Shown here: positions 53,068 through 60,975 of the stretch, one piece after another | How positions within the stretch are numbered: position 1 is the stretch's first letter | Layout of the letters: each line of letters opens with the position of its first letter | Translations under genes and position numbers: made by a program | NCBI RefSeq assembly: GCF_001426375.1 | Contig: NZ_LMEO01000052.1 | Span: 40,261-104,260 of the forward strand | Reading direction: 5' to 3' | Origin: Paenibacillus sp. Root444D2 | Lineage (GTDB): Bacteria > Bacillota > Bacilli > Paenibacillales > NBRC-103111 | Length of the DNA stretch: 64,000 bases | The notes under the pieces: generated by a model | What the model was told of the DNA's origin: nothing | The model's database searches: none | Seen by the model: the letters and a program-made list of their open reading frames with translations, nothing else

Positions 53068-53223
53068 CTAGTTTAGTGGGGTTTCATCTTTGATGTAAAC
53101 GTGAAGTTTTAAATTACGTCTCTGTATTTCTGCGAGCAACAGGTCAACAAAATCTGATTCCAATCTCAAATCCAATGCTTTGTAATAAGAGTCGATCAAT
53201 GTTTCGTCACTAATTTGTCTCAC
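53068..53223 (-). CDS. sda: Sporulation checkpoint inhibitor Sda
   Basis: A 51-residue protein, too short for most gene callers, that matches Sda, which blocks autophosphorylation of sporulation kinase KinA when replication is disturbed. It reads (M)RQISDETLIDSYYKALDL then RLESDFVDLLLAEIQRR; the B. subtilis protein has the same SDE-LI-SY-KA, DFI-L and EI-RR pattern in its helical hairpin. The start is GTG 53221-53223 with AAAGGTG six bases upstream. The C-terminus is a few residues longer. Upstream lies a cluster of DnaA boxes, as in B. subtilis, so both the protein and its control are kept. Confidence 0.9.
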   Translation of the reverse strand: MRQISDETLIDSYYKALDLRLESDFVDLLLAEIQRRNLKLHVYIKDETPLN

Positions 53224-53291
53224 TGAAATCACCTTTATTCTATAATTTGTAATTATATTATCATGGGGGCAAAATTAGAACAAGCGTTCCG

Positions 53292-53390
53292 TTATCCACA
53301 GATACCTGTGCATATCCTGTGGGTAGATTGTTAATATGTCCCATAAACACGCTGTATTTATAGGGGATACTGTGCATAAAGTTATGCACA
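53292..53390. promoter_or_regulatory. DnaA-box cluster upstream of sda
   Basis: Five TTATNCACA-type boxes: TTATCCACA (+, 53292-53300), near-matches at 53307-53315 (-) and 53318-53326 (-), TTATGCACA (-, 53371-53379) and TTATGCACA (+, 53382-53390). They lie 70-170 bp upstream of sda. In B. subtilis DnaA controls sda through such boxes. The rest of the 53224-53562 gap is AT-rich with no gene. Confidence 0.85.
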
Positions 53391-53562
53391 CGCTAAACTC
53401 TCAGTCAGCCGATAAAAAAAATTGATCGAAACATCGGAATTATTTTACTCTCAGTTAACAAATCCTTAAGCTTGTTCACACAATTGAAAAGAAATTTTAA
53501 TCGTGACTTAATATTCATAGCCTACAATGATAGTAGAAAGACAAAATAAAGGAGCGAATGAC

Positions 53563-53724
53563 ATGATCGTTTACGATATTGTACTAAATGGTGAAATTAA
53601 AGAAACGATTAAACCTCGTAAGAACCGTTTGAAAGAGATTTACACATTCATGCTAGAGCAAAGTAAGCTCATGAAAGCCAAGTATGGTGATAATGTTAAA
53701 ATTAAAGGCCGCATGGTGTATTAG
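53563..53724 (+). CDS. Small basic protein of unknown function
   Basis: A 53-residue protein (MIVYDIVLNGEIKETIKPRK at the start, basic C-terminus). AAGGAGCG precedes ATG 53563 by seven bases; an earlier in-frame ATG at 53527 lacks a site. Predicted beta-alpha arrangement, no membrane segment. I do not recognise the family. A terminator-like hairpin follows. Confidence 0.65.
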   Translation: MIVYDIVLNGEIKETIKPRKNRLKEIYTFMLEQSKLMKAKYGDNVKIKGRMVY

Positions 53725-53737
53725 GGATAAAGAACCC

Positions 53738-53764
53738 GTTATACACTAGCGGCCTTTTTTTCTT
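53738..53764 (+). terminator. Weak terminator after the 53-residue gene
   Basis: CCGTT pairs with AGCGG (one G-T pair) and is followed by seven T. Confidence 0.55.
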
Positions 53765-53772
53765 CCATGCCA

Positions 53773-54453
53773 TTAGATGATCCCTTTCCGATGCAGAACC
53801 GTTAATAATCGATAGAAATCATAGCTCCCTTTCTCCGGAGTATCGATTAATGAGGCTTGGATCGCAGCGTCTACAGCAGTTTTCGCCCATTGCGGTACGA
53901 CCTCCATCGCTGCTTGCTCCTCTAGGGAACTAACTCTATTTTGTAAGGCTGCAATTTGTTCCTCCAGTTTCTCTAACATACGCACGACCTCCTCATCAAA
54001 GTGAATTAAACCATAAGATTGAATTATCGCATTCAGTTTACTTGCATAAGAGGGATCCGATGCATAACCACTGCTTTGCAAAGCTTTCACTTGCTCACCA
54101 GGACTTCTCGCCATCCTGACGCTAGCATAACGAGGGGATCCAAAAAGGTAATCCTGATCACGAAAACCTGCCTCAACCGTAGGGTATGCGCGAAAATCTC
54201 CTGGTACGTTATCATAGCGTATACTCCCAATAACTTCCCATGTCGTTGTTGAAACGCGATCTCCCTGCCAATATGGGGTCAGTATGCCATTACCAACCTT
54301 ATAACCGACTAGATTGTTCCACGCGTTCATATTGCCCCCAGTCTCCTGAATGGCTTGCGCGATTCTCACGGAAGGATAGATCGGTGAGTTCTCTAGACGA
54401 AGCTTCACAGCAATAGGCGCAATGATCTCAATAAATTCCTGCCTAGTTGCCAT
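53773..54453 (-). CDS. Glucosaminidase-domain (GH73-type) cell-wall hydrolase
   Basis: A 226-residue protein with a GH73-type N-acetylglucosaminidase domain (about 8-150): PSVRIAQAIQETGG with the catalytic Glu, NNLVGYKVG, and FRAYPTVEAGFRDQDYLF. A coiled coil (about 155-185) and a C-terminal helical region (WAKTAVDAAIQASLID) like those in phage-type endolysins follow. No signal peptide, so release would need lysis or another route. AAGGAGG is seven bases before ATG 54453. It may be a prophage leftover or spore-related hydrolase; no phage genes adjoin. Confidence 0.8.
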   Translation of the reverse strand: MATRQEFIEIIAPIAVKLRLENSPIYPSVRIAQAIQETGGNMNAWNNLVGYKVGNGILTPYWQGDRVSTTTWEVIGSIRYDNVPGDFRAYPTVEAGFRDQDYLFGSPRYASVRMARSPGEQVKALQSSGYASDPSYASKLNAIIQSYGLIHFDEEVVRMLEKLEEQIAALQNRVSSLEEQAAMEVVPQWAKTAVDAAIQASLIDTPEKGSYDFYRLLTVLHRKGII

Positions 54454-54560
54454 AGACACACCTCCTTCTTATATCACTAGTAAAGTAAACCTTTCAATCT
54501 ATTCTATTCTCTCAATGCTTAAAAGGGTTCCGCTAGTTTTTTGTTTTTTGCGAATAATGT

Positions 54561-54604
54561 AAAAAAGGCTCCCGCAAGTGCAACGATCCTGCACTCGGGG
54601 AGCT
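54561..54604 (-). terminator. Terminator of the small membrane protein gene
   Basis: GCTCCCGCAAGTGCA pairs with TGCACTCGGGGAGC with one small bulge; T-run on the minus side. It directly follows the stop at 54603. Confidence 0.85.
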
Positions 54605-54881
54605 AAAATATCCAATGACCAAGCAACATCATAAGTAATCCAAATATAGCCGAATATCGCTTTATCGTTCGGTTCGTCTTCGGGTGAAACAAAAGCAGCC
54701 AAATAATAAATCCAATAGGAATTAAAATACCAACTTTTAAATTGAATGTACCTAGAATGTAATATCCAACTAATTTCAACCCTAAATATCCTTCGTCCTC
54801 ATCTCTATTTCTGTAAAACAGTATTAATACGAAAATGACAACAATTGTAGAGATGATTGAAACATTAAAATTCCAATTCAC
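54603..54881 (-). CDS. Small membrane protein
   Basis: A 92-residue protein with three predicted membrane helices (VSIISTIVVIFVLILFY; VGILIPIGFIIWLLLF; YSAIFGLLMMLLGHWIF). The start is GTG 54881; the ribosome site AGGAG is 13 bases upstream, longer than usual. Ends at a strong terminator. Function unknown. Confidence 0.65.
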   Translation of the reverse strand: MNWNFNVSIISTIVVIFVLILFYRNRDEDEGYLGLKLVGYYILGTFNLKVGILIPIGFIIWLLLFHPKTNRTIKRYSAIFGLLMMLLGHWIF

Positions 54882-54961
54882 TTATAGGATACAACTCCTC
54901 TCATCAACTGCAGGAATTCCTTTTTATGTATATTATATCATTTGAAATTACATGCATAAGA

Positions 54962-55309
54962 CTAATCCTTGATCTCTATCCTGTTTCCTTCTGGATCAAT
55001 GAATACGCCAATTTTCCCCCAATTAAATGAATGTACATCAACATTCACACCGCGACTTAATAGCTCCGAAATAGTATCTTCAAAATCATTTACGTTGAAC
55101 CTTATCACTGTTGGATTTTGCGCTCTAGTCTTTTGTGTTGTTGATGCAGTGCCATTATCCTCAATCATTAAATAACTGCCACCAAAATCAAGTACAGCTA
55201 AATTACTTTTTTGTTCACGAATAGGAAGACCAATTTTCTCCGTGTAAAAATTTAAGGCTCGTTCGTAATCTTCGCAAAATAAAATGACACCAGATTCGCG
55301 TAGTTGCAT
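54962..55309 (-). CDS. VOC/glyoxalase-fold protein
   Basis: A 115-residue single-domain vicinal oxygen chelate protein with the paired beta-alpha-beta-beta-beta units (VILFCEDYERALNFYTEKIGLPI; VRFNVNDFEDTISELLSRGV) and the metal-ligand-like Glu in DPEGNRIEI. Members include glyoxalases, dioxygenases and bleomycin/fosfomycin resistance proteins; the exact role is unknown. GGAGG precedes the ATG by eight bases. Confidence 0.85.
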   Translation of the reverse strand: MQLRESGVILFCEDYERALNFYTEKIGLPIREQKSNLAVLDFGGSYLMIEDNGTASTTQKTRAQNPTVIRFNVNDFEDTISELLSRGVNVDVHSFNWGKIGVFIDPEGNRIEIKD

Positions 55310-55379
55310 GATTTAATCCTCCACTTCCCTATTTATCCCTATTGTACCATTCGACACTCTTCTTTCTTTGTTCTTTAAC

Positions 55380-55432
55380 ATAAAAAAACCTCCAAGCTTC
55401 TGTGTATTAACATCGCACATAAGCTTGGAGGT
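55380..55432 (-). terminator. Terminator of the Fe-S carrier gene
   Basis: ACCTCCAAGCTT pairs perfectly with AAGCTTGGAGGT around a 22-base loop; T-run on the minus side. It lies 12 bp after the stop. Confidence 0.88.
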
Positions 55433-55444
55433 CGTAATCACGTA

Positions 55445-55816
55445 TTAAGCCTCGACTTTATCGTCGCACTTCTCAACTAAGCCCTCTTCATCCTTCACTT
55501 TGAAGGAAGAGCCGCATCCACACGATGCTACGGCATTCGGGTTATTGATGGAGAACCCGCCGCCCATGCCTGCGTCTGTGTAGTCAATTTCAACACCGTA
55601 TAAATATTTGGAGCTATCTTCGTCCACAACGACCTTGAGGCCATGTATGGTGAATACTTTATCGTCATCCTTCTGCTCATCATCGAAGCCCATGCCGTAA
55701 GAGAAACCGCTACAGCCTCCAGCTTTGACTCCTAGACGCAAGAATAGGTTCGGTGACTCTTCAGAAGATAGAAGCTCTTTAATCTTATCTGACGCTGATT
55801 CACTAATGTTAATCAT
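55445..55816 (-). CDS. A-type iron-sulfur cluster carrier (ErpA/IscA/SufA family)
   Basis: A 123-residue HesB-like protein that carries or inserts Fe-S clusters. The three ligand Cys are visible: GGCSGF (about residue 35) and CGCGSSF near the C-terminus (about 99 and 101). AGGGAGGG precedes the ATG. A longer acidic C-terminus is attached. It fits the Fe-S enzymes in the window (SdhB, MqnE) and the NfuA at 59119. Confidence 0.93.
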   Translation of the reverse strand: MINISESASDKIKELLSSEESPNLFLRLGVKAGGCSGFSYGMGFDDEQKDDDKVFTIHGLKVVVDEDSSKYLYGVEIDYTDAGMGGGFSINNPNAVASCGCGSSFKVKDEEGLVEKCDDKVEA

Positions 55817-55948
55817 AACGGAAATCCCTCCCTAAAGTTCTCCTTATGGAAAACTGGCATTATACTAAGTTTTCGTAATGCTTACTATCAAGTATACTCC
55901 TATCTGACGCATTGCTCAAGGGCAGTTGCGCAGTCATTCATAGCCATT

Positions 55949-56140
55949 TCAGCCATAAACTTTACGGTTATGTCTTATCGCATAATATTGTAACAGCAAT
56001 TGATCGAGCTCTCGACTGCACTGCTGCACTTCTGGATGAAGGAAGCCGTATGCCGTACCTAAGGAAACCATATGGCCTCTAAGCTGTTCTATTTCTATAT
56101 TTAATCGTTCCTGTGGTTCGGTCACGAATACTGATATCAC
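55949..56140 (-). CDS. Spo0E-like aspartyl-phosphate phosphatase
   Basis: A 63-residue Spo0E family protein. These remove phosphate from Spo0A and delay sporulation. The signature is in CSRELDQLLLQYY (S-x-x-L-D form), preceded by the first helix (IEIEQLRGHMVSLG). The start is GTG 56140 with AAAGGTG eight bases upstream. It lies about 3 kb from sda, the other brake on the same phosphorelay. Confidence 0.88.
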   Translation of the reverse strand: MISVFVTEPQERLNIEIEQLRGHMVSLGTAYGFLHPEVQQCSRELDQLLLQYYAIRHNRKVYG

Positions 56141-56350
56141 GATTTAATCACCTTTAGCCCTACGTAATCACATTGCAATAGTATACAGGAATTTGTTAAT
56201 ATTGGGAATAACATTTCCTCATATAGCAGGAAAAATAATGTCATATTTGTATATTGTCAATTTATCTCCATCTAATGATATTGCCCCTCCCAACACGGAG
56301 GTTTATAATGGATGTGATGGATTACACGTATAATAGAAGAAACAAGACGA

Positions 56351-56424
56351 AGAGACTTTGAACTACGCTCAAAGATCCCTAAGCAGAGAGACTTTAAACT
56401 CCGTTTAAAGATCCCTATATTAAG
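56351..56424 (-). repeat. Second array of the triloop hairpin repeat, 2 units
   Basis: Two units (56351-56386, 56387-56424) of the family at 1-97, in opposite orientation. Read on the minus strand, stems are CTTTGAGC/GTTCAAAG (one G-U pair, loop GTA) and CTTTAAAC/GTTTAAAG (loop GGA). The flanks GGGAT and TCTCT are kept. The remaining part of the 56141-56553 gap holds AT-rich sequence and no gene. Confidence 0.85.
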
Positions 56425-56556
56425 AGTGTGAATTCCTGACCGAACTGGATGAACAGGTACGCGAGCGTCTCACACCACATAACGCATTTAGTCCTTATCT
56501 AGCTGAATGCGTCGATTCAGTATGGACTTTATTTACTATTCAGAGGAGGAATAATG

Positions 56557-57657
56557 ATGAGTGTTGTCACTACAGACCCGGTCAAACGGATGGCCGAAAT
56601 TGCAGACAAAGTTGAGAATGGTCAACGTCTATCTATGGAAGATGGGCTATTTTTGTATGAATCGGACGATTTGCTAACCATCGGTCAATTAGCGAACAAA
56701 GTAAATACGCGAATGAACGGAAACAAGGTTTATTTTGTCCAAAATATGAGTTTGTACTTTACGAATGTGTGCGAGGAGCATTGTGCTTTTTGTCATTTCC
56801 GCCGCGACGAAGGTGAAGAAGGCTCATACACACTGACACCTAGTCAAATGTTAGATTATGTAGCTGAAAATTTTAATCCAGAAATTAAAGAATTTCATAT
56901 TAGCCAAGGGCATAACCCGCATTTGCCTTTTGAATATTACGTGGATTGCATCCGCCAACTGAAGCAAGCTTACCCTGACGTTACGATTAAAGCTCATACA
57001 GCGGCTGAAATTGAATTCTTCTCGCGTATCAGTGGTCTTAGCTTCCGAGATGTCCTCAAGACGCTAATGGATGCAGGTTTGTCCACTCTTCCAGGAGGAG
57101 GAGCCGAAATTCTGACGGAGCGCTACCGAACGAAAATGAAAGTAGAAAAAGCATCCTCGGAGGAATGGATTGACGTACATCGTAACGCTCATTTGCTCGG
57201 TATGAAAACTCACGCAACGATGCTGTACGGCTCAATTGAAACGAAAGAGGAACGCATTCGTCATATGATGCTGCTGCGTGAGCTTCAAGATGAAACAGGC
57301 GGCTTCTTAGTATTCATTCCTAATTCCATTCAGCCAGCAAGCAAAAACGCAGGCCTCAAACATCGGGTAGCAGCTTGGGATGAACTGAAAACCATTGCGA
57401 TTAGCCGTTTGATGCTGGATAATTTCCCGCATATTAAGGCTTATTTCATCAACATTGGTACGAAATTGACCCAGCTATCCTTCACTTTCGGTGCTTCGGA
57501 CGCACATGGTACGATCGTGAAAGAGAAGATTTCCCATGCTGCCGGCGCATTATCACCAGAAGGTCTTACACGAGATGAGCTCGTTTATCTTATTAAAGGC
57601 GCAGGACGCATTCCTGTTGAACGTGACACCTTTTATAATGAAATCAGGGTATATTAG
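56557..57657 (+). CDS. mqnE: Aminodeoxyfutalosine synthase MqnE
   Basis: A 366-residue radical SAM enzyme that makes aminodeoxyfutalosine in the futalosine route to menaquinone. The cluster motif CEEHCAFC (CxxxCxxC) is at about residues 73-80, followed by HISQGHNP and GGGAEIL, both typical of MqnE. AGGAGG lies seven bases before ATG 56557; the ATG at 56554 is also possible. No mqnA, mqnC or mqnD is in the window, but a UbiD-like fragment is at 61926. Confidence 0.93.
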   Translation: MSVVTTDPVKRMAEIADKVENGQRLSMEDGLFLYESDDLLTIGQLANKVNTRMNGNKVYFVQNMSLYFTNVCEEHCAFCHFRRDEGEEGSYTLTPSQMLDYVAENFNPEIKEFHISQGHNPHLPFEYYVDCIRQLKQAYPDVTIKAHTAAEIEFFSRISGLSFRDVLKTLMDAGLSTLPGGGAEILTERYRTKMKVEKASSEEWIDVHRNAHLLGMKTHATMLYGSIETKEERIRHMMLLRELQDETGGFLVFIPNSIQPASKNAGLKHRVAAWDELKTIAISRLMLDNFPHIKAYFINIGTKLTQLSFTFGASDAHGTIVKEKISHAAGALSPEGLTRDELVYLIKGAGRIPVERDTFYNEIRVY

Positions 57658-57701
57658 TCATACTAGAGAAGAGATATTGTTCAGAAGGGATATTGGATGG
57701 G

Positions 57702-58766
57702 ATGAAAAAGTTTGTAATTCTCGGAGGCGGTTATGGCGGTTTGACCATAGCCTTAAACATGCTGGAGAAGGATTTGCCAGAAGATACACTGCTAGTACTT
57801 ATTGACCGAAGCCCTTTTCAAGGATTAAAAACGGAATATTATGCATTAGCTTCAGGTACGATTGCTGAAACACATATTCGTGTTGCCTATCCAAATGACC
57901 CGCGGTTGCTTCTAACATTCGGTGAGGTTTCTAGCGTCGATTTGAACAACAAGCAAATTCATTTTGAAGATCAAGAACCGCTATCGTATGACTGGTTAGT
58001 TATCGGTCTCGGCTGTGTGGATAGTTATCATGGAATTGTCGGTGCTAAAGAGTACTCTTCCAGCATCCAGACTCTTTGCCAAACACGTGCTACCTACCAG
58101 CGCATTAACGACATTGCGCCATATGGACAAGTCTCCATTATTGGAGGAGGTCTAAGCGGAGTTGAAATGGCAGCTGAGCTCCGTGAAAGCCGGGCTGATT
58201 TGAACATTCGATTGATTGATCGTGGCCCAAGCTTACTTTCCGCTTTCCCGAGCAATCTGCAGCAGTACGTCCGCGAATGGATGACGGAGCATCATATTGA
58301 ACTCCGTCCGGGGGTATCGTTAGTCCGACTAGATGGTGGAGATTTGTACAACGGGGATGAAATTATTAAAACCGATGCTACAATCTGGACAGCAGGCATT
58401 CAGCCCAATCCAATCGTTGAGGCATTGAATGTGCCCAAAGACCGTCAGGGCCGTATCATGCTTAATGAGTATCATCAAATTCCAGATTATCAAGAAGTGT
58501 TCGTCGTAGGGGACTGCGCTTCCCTGCCGTTCTCTCCAAGTGCGCAAGCGGCGCAAGCCCAAGGCAAGCAGATTGCCGAAGCCATGCTGTCGATTTGGAA
58601 AGGCGATACGCCTCGTCTTGGTAAAATTAAACTCAGAGGTACGCTCGGTTCTCTGGGTAAAAAGGCCGGCTTCGGCATCATGGGTAAACGTACGTTAATG
58701 ACGGGCAAAATCGCTCGTGTGCTCAAAAGCGGTGTACTGTGGAAGTCGAAACGCCACTTCGGGTAA
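57702..58766 (+). CDS. NADH dehydrogenase-like FAD oxidoreductase (YutJ type)
   Basis: A 354-residue pyridine nucleotide-disulfide/NDH-2 family protein resembling B. subtilis YutJ. FAD site LGGGYGGLTIALNM at about residues 7-20, second nucleotide site IIGGGLSGVEMAAEL near 146-160, and VVGDCASLPFSPSAQAAQAQG near the C-terminus. The start is ATG 57702, with AAGGG 12 bases upstream; a TTG at 57693 is in frame. Follows mqnE by 44 bp, which suggests a link with quinone use. Confidence 0.86.
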   Translation: MKKFVILGGGYGGLTIALNMLEKDLPEDTLLVLIDRSPFQGLKTEYYALASGTIAETHIRVAYPNDPRLLLTFGEVSSVDLNNKQIHFEDQEPLSYDWLVIGLGCVDSYHGIVGAKEYSSSIQTLCQTRATYQRINDIAPYGQVSIIGGGLSGVEMAAELRESRADLNIRLIDRGPSLLSAFPSNLQQYVREWMTEHHIELRPGVSLVRLDGGDLYNGDEIIKTDATIWTAGIQPNPIVEALNVPKDRQGRIMLNEYHQIPDYQEVFVVGDCASLPFSPSAQAAQAQGKQIAEAMLSIWKGDTPRLGKIKLRGTLGSLGKKAGFGIMGKRTLMTGKIARVLKSGVLWKSKRHFG

Positions 58767-58768
58767 GA

Positions 58769-59023
58769 TTAGTCTCCAAGAAGTTCGTACATTGCTTCAA
58801 TTTCTTTAATGCGGTTTAAAATGCGCTCGTGAAGAGCATCGGCGCTTTCAGCTGCAATGATTTCGCCATTCACAAGCGCATAAGGTTCCATATAGCACTG
58901 TCCGCAATTGCCTAGACAGCCGTATTCCATGACGTCGAAGTCAGGATTTTGTTCCAAAGCTTTCATGACTTTATCGGTTCCATGATGCATATTACTGGCA
59001 CAAAACTCAATGATTGGTCTCAT
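58769..59023 (-). CDS. yuzB: YuzB family protein
   Basis: An 84-residue DUF1450 protein like B. subtilis YuzB. It has CASN-type Cys near the start (EFCASNMHHG) and CLGNCGQC (about residues 36-43), suggesting metal or Fe-S binding. It converges on the YutJ-like gene with 2 bp between the stops, and is divergent from nfuA. The yutI-yutJ-yuzB neighbourhood is the same in B. subtilis. Function unknown. Confidence 0.85.
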   Translation of the reverse strand: MRPIIEFCASNMHHGTDKVMKALEQNPDFDVMEYGCLGNCGQCYMEPYALVNGEIIAAESADALHERILNRIKEIEAMYELLGD

Positions 59024-59118
59024 TATATAAATTCCACCTTATGTTGATATTCAAGTTGAAAACCATTTTCATTTAATCATTATTGTAATATAATAATAGA
59101 AGAAAGGAGATGAATCAA

Positions 59119-59364
59119 ATGACTGAAAAAACAAAAGAAGTAATTTATGATGAAGTCCTTGAAGTTTTAGATAAACTCCGTCCTTTTCTACAACGCGATG
59201 GCGGTGACGTAGATCTCGTTGATGTAGAAGACGGTGTTGTGAAGCTGAAACTGATGGGTGCCTGCGGCAGCTGCCCAAGCTCAACAATCACGTTGAAAGC
59301 TGGTATTGAACGCGCATTGGTTGAAGAGGTTGAAGGCATAACAGAAGTCGTACAGGTATTCTAA
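59119..59364 (+). CDS. NifU-like Fe-S scaffold (NfuA/YutI type)
   Basis: An 81-residue NifU C-terminal domain protein with the cluster-binding CGSCPSS (CxxC) motif and the preceding LRPFLQRDGGDV signature. It carries Fe-S clusters to targets. ATG 59119 lies nine bases after AAAGGAG; the ATG at 59110 sits on that site. A terminator follows. Confidence 0.93.
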   Translation: MTEKTKEVIYDEVLEVLDKLRPFLQRDGGDVDLVDVEDGVVKLKLMGACGSCPSSTITLKAGIERALVEEVEGITEVVQVF

Positions 59365-59383
59365 ATACGACTATATCATAAGA

Positions 59384-59413
59384 AAGAGCTTACCTCTATG
59401 GTAAGCTCTTTTT
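59384..59413 (+). terminator. Terminator after the NifU-like gene
   Basis: AAGAGCTTACC pairs perfectly with GGTAAGCTCTT, followed by T-run; it can also act on the convergent SDR gene. Confidence 0.88.
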
Positions 59414-59429
59414 GCCTATGTATTAAGGG

Positions 59430-60221
59430 CTAGTTTTTACGCTGGTTAAGCACTGGCAAAGGCTGGATCGGATCGAGCCCACCAGAAATATCCATTATAT
59501 TTCCAGTAATGAAATCAGATGCAGGTAAACAAAGGAAATCAATAACTCTAGCTACATCTTCGCCCGTCCCCGGTCTTCCTACCGGTGTTTCCCCATCAAC
59601 CTCCAGACGAGCTTCTTGCATCGTCCGTTCTTTGTTCTTACCTCGAATATCGCCAGGACATATCATATTGACAGTGATCCCATGGCTCGCCTCTTCTTCG
59701 GCCAACGTTTTCGTGAAGGAAACTAAGCCTACCTTAGCCGCCGCGTATACGGCGCGATGCGTCCAGCCCCTTGCTTCAGCCGCCTTACCGAATCCAAAAT
59801 GGATGATTCGCCCCCATCGTCTCTCCCGCATCATAGGCAGAACTAGATGATCAAGCTCCATGACGCCGAGCAAATTGCCGCGCATCAGATACTCAATCTC
59901 ATCGACGTTATAATCAGCGAAAAAGCGCCGCTCTCTGAAGAAAGGTCCAGCATTATTCACGAGAATATCAATCGGACCGAGCGCAGATGTTGTTTGTTCC
60001 ACCATACGTATAATATCATCGCGTTTGGCGACATCCCCTTGGACGGCCACGCTGCGAACACCCAGATCTTCCAATCGAAGGACGAGCTCAGCAGCTTCCT
60101 TTTCACTATTTACATAATTGACAGCTACCTGACAGCCCCGCTGCGCTAGGGTGATCGCGGTCATTTTCCCCAAGCCCTTGGCGCTGCCTGTAATAAGAAC
60201 CGTTCGGCCTCTTAATTCCAT
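59430..60221 (-). CDS. SDR family protein lacking the catalytic serine
   Basis: A 263-residue short-chain dehydrogenase. The cofactor motif TGSAKGLG is at about residues 11-18 and NNAG follows, and the Tyr/Lys pair YAAAK is kept. The strand that normally gives the catalytic Ser reads IIHFGFGKA, so that Ser is missing; activity may differ from the usual. It starts eight bases after the stop of the HEPN gene, so it is co-transcribed. FabG-like name is not justified. Confidence 0.83.
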   Translation of the reverse strand: MELRGRTVLITGSAKGLGKMTAITLAQRGCQVAVNYVNSEKEAAELVLRLEDLGVRSVAVQGDVAKRDDIIRMVEQTTSALGPIDILVNNAGPFFRERRFFADYNVDEIEYLMRGNLLGVMELDHLVLPMMRERRWGRIIHFGFGKAAEARGWTHRAVYAAAKVGLVSFTKTLAEEEASHGITVNMICPGDIRGKNKERTMQEARLEVDGETPVGRPGTGEDVARVIDFLCLPASDFITGNIMDISGGLDPIQPLPVLNQRKN

Positions 60222-60228
60222 GGTCCTC

Positions 60229-60939
60229 TTACCCCTTTGCAATACTTGCCGTAATATAAGAGAAAGCTATTGTTAAGGTTCGGCACACCATTTCAAATCC
60301 CTGCTGCAGATCGGCGATATTTGATTTCACATTTTCAACGTGAATACGCTCACCGGGAATCGGCTCTTTTTGCATAAGATCATCCAGCATTTCAGCGTTA
60401 ATATAATGAATCTCCATATTCCGTTGATTGCGCAGTCGATCTAGAGACGATTTATAATCCATTTTGAGATTATAAAGCTGGAGCTCTAGTGAACCGTGGA
60501 TTTGCTTTTCATGCATACGGCGCAGTACGGTAAAGTACGAGAAACGAGACTTAAGCGTCTCTGTTTTCAGCTCGAAAAGATCATTCATAAACGTGCCCAA
60601 TTTGTCCAAGATCGAAAACAAGCGAATGAAGGCATTTTTATAAAAATAAACAAATCGATGATATTCTTCGATCTCTTGCGGATTCATTTCCTCCAAGAAT
60701 GCCTTACTGATATGCTCAGCGTAACGCTCACAGCAATATTTGCTCTGTTCAAGCTCATCCAAGGCATCAATAAACCCCTTGCTCCAGATCGCCCGTCTAT
60801 GATACTTGGGATACTCTGAAGCTAGGCGGCTATGTTCCTTAGATTCCAACAGCTCAATATACGTTCTAACCGCGTTACCGGCTTCTAGAAGAAGTCCGCT
60901 ATCTATTCGTTTCGGTTCATTGAACAATACTCGCAGCAC
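60229..60939 (-). CDS. Cthe_2314-like HEPN protein
   Basis: A 236-residue helical protein resembling the Cthe_2314 HEPN family. The HEPN R-x4-H motif is visible as RNMEIH (about residues 175-180). The start is unsure: GTG 60939 has AAGGGG seven bases upstream, while GTG 60945 is too close to it. HEPN proteins are often RNases or toxin components, but no antitoxin (MNT) partner is adjacent; the neighbour is an SDR. Chromosomal housekeeping role is equally possible. Confidence 0.7.
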   Translation of the reverse strand: MLRVLFNEPKRIDSGLLLEAGNAVRTYIELLESKEHSRLASEYPKYHRRAIWSKGFIDALDELEQSKYCCERYAEHISKAFLEEMNPQEIEEYHRFVYFYKNAFIRLFSILDKLGTFMNDLFELKTETLKSRFSYFTVLRRMHEKQIHGSLELQLYNLKMDYKSSLDRLRNQRNMEIHYINAEMLDDLMQKEPIPGERIHVENVKSNIADLQQGFEMVCRTLTIAFSYITASIAKG

Positions 60940-60975
60940 GGGCACACCCCTTTTTCATCTAGCAAATTTGTTCGG

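Noticed and set aside
53773..54453. Prophage lysis cassette
   Set aside because: The hydrolase has an endolysin-like tail, but no holin or phage structural gene is near.
60229..60939. HEPN/MNT toxin-antitoxin pair
   Set aside because: No MNT nucleotidyltransferase partner is adjacent; the neighbour is an SDR.
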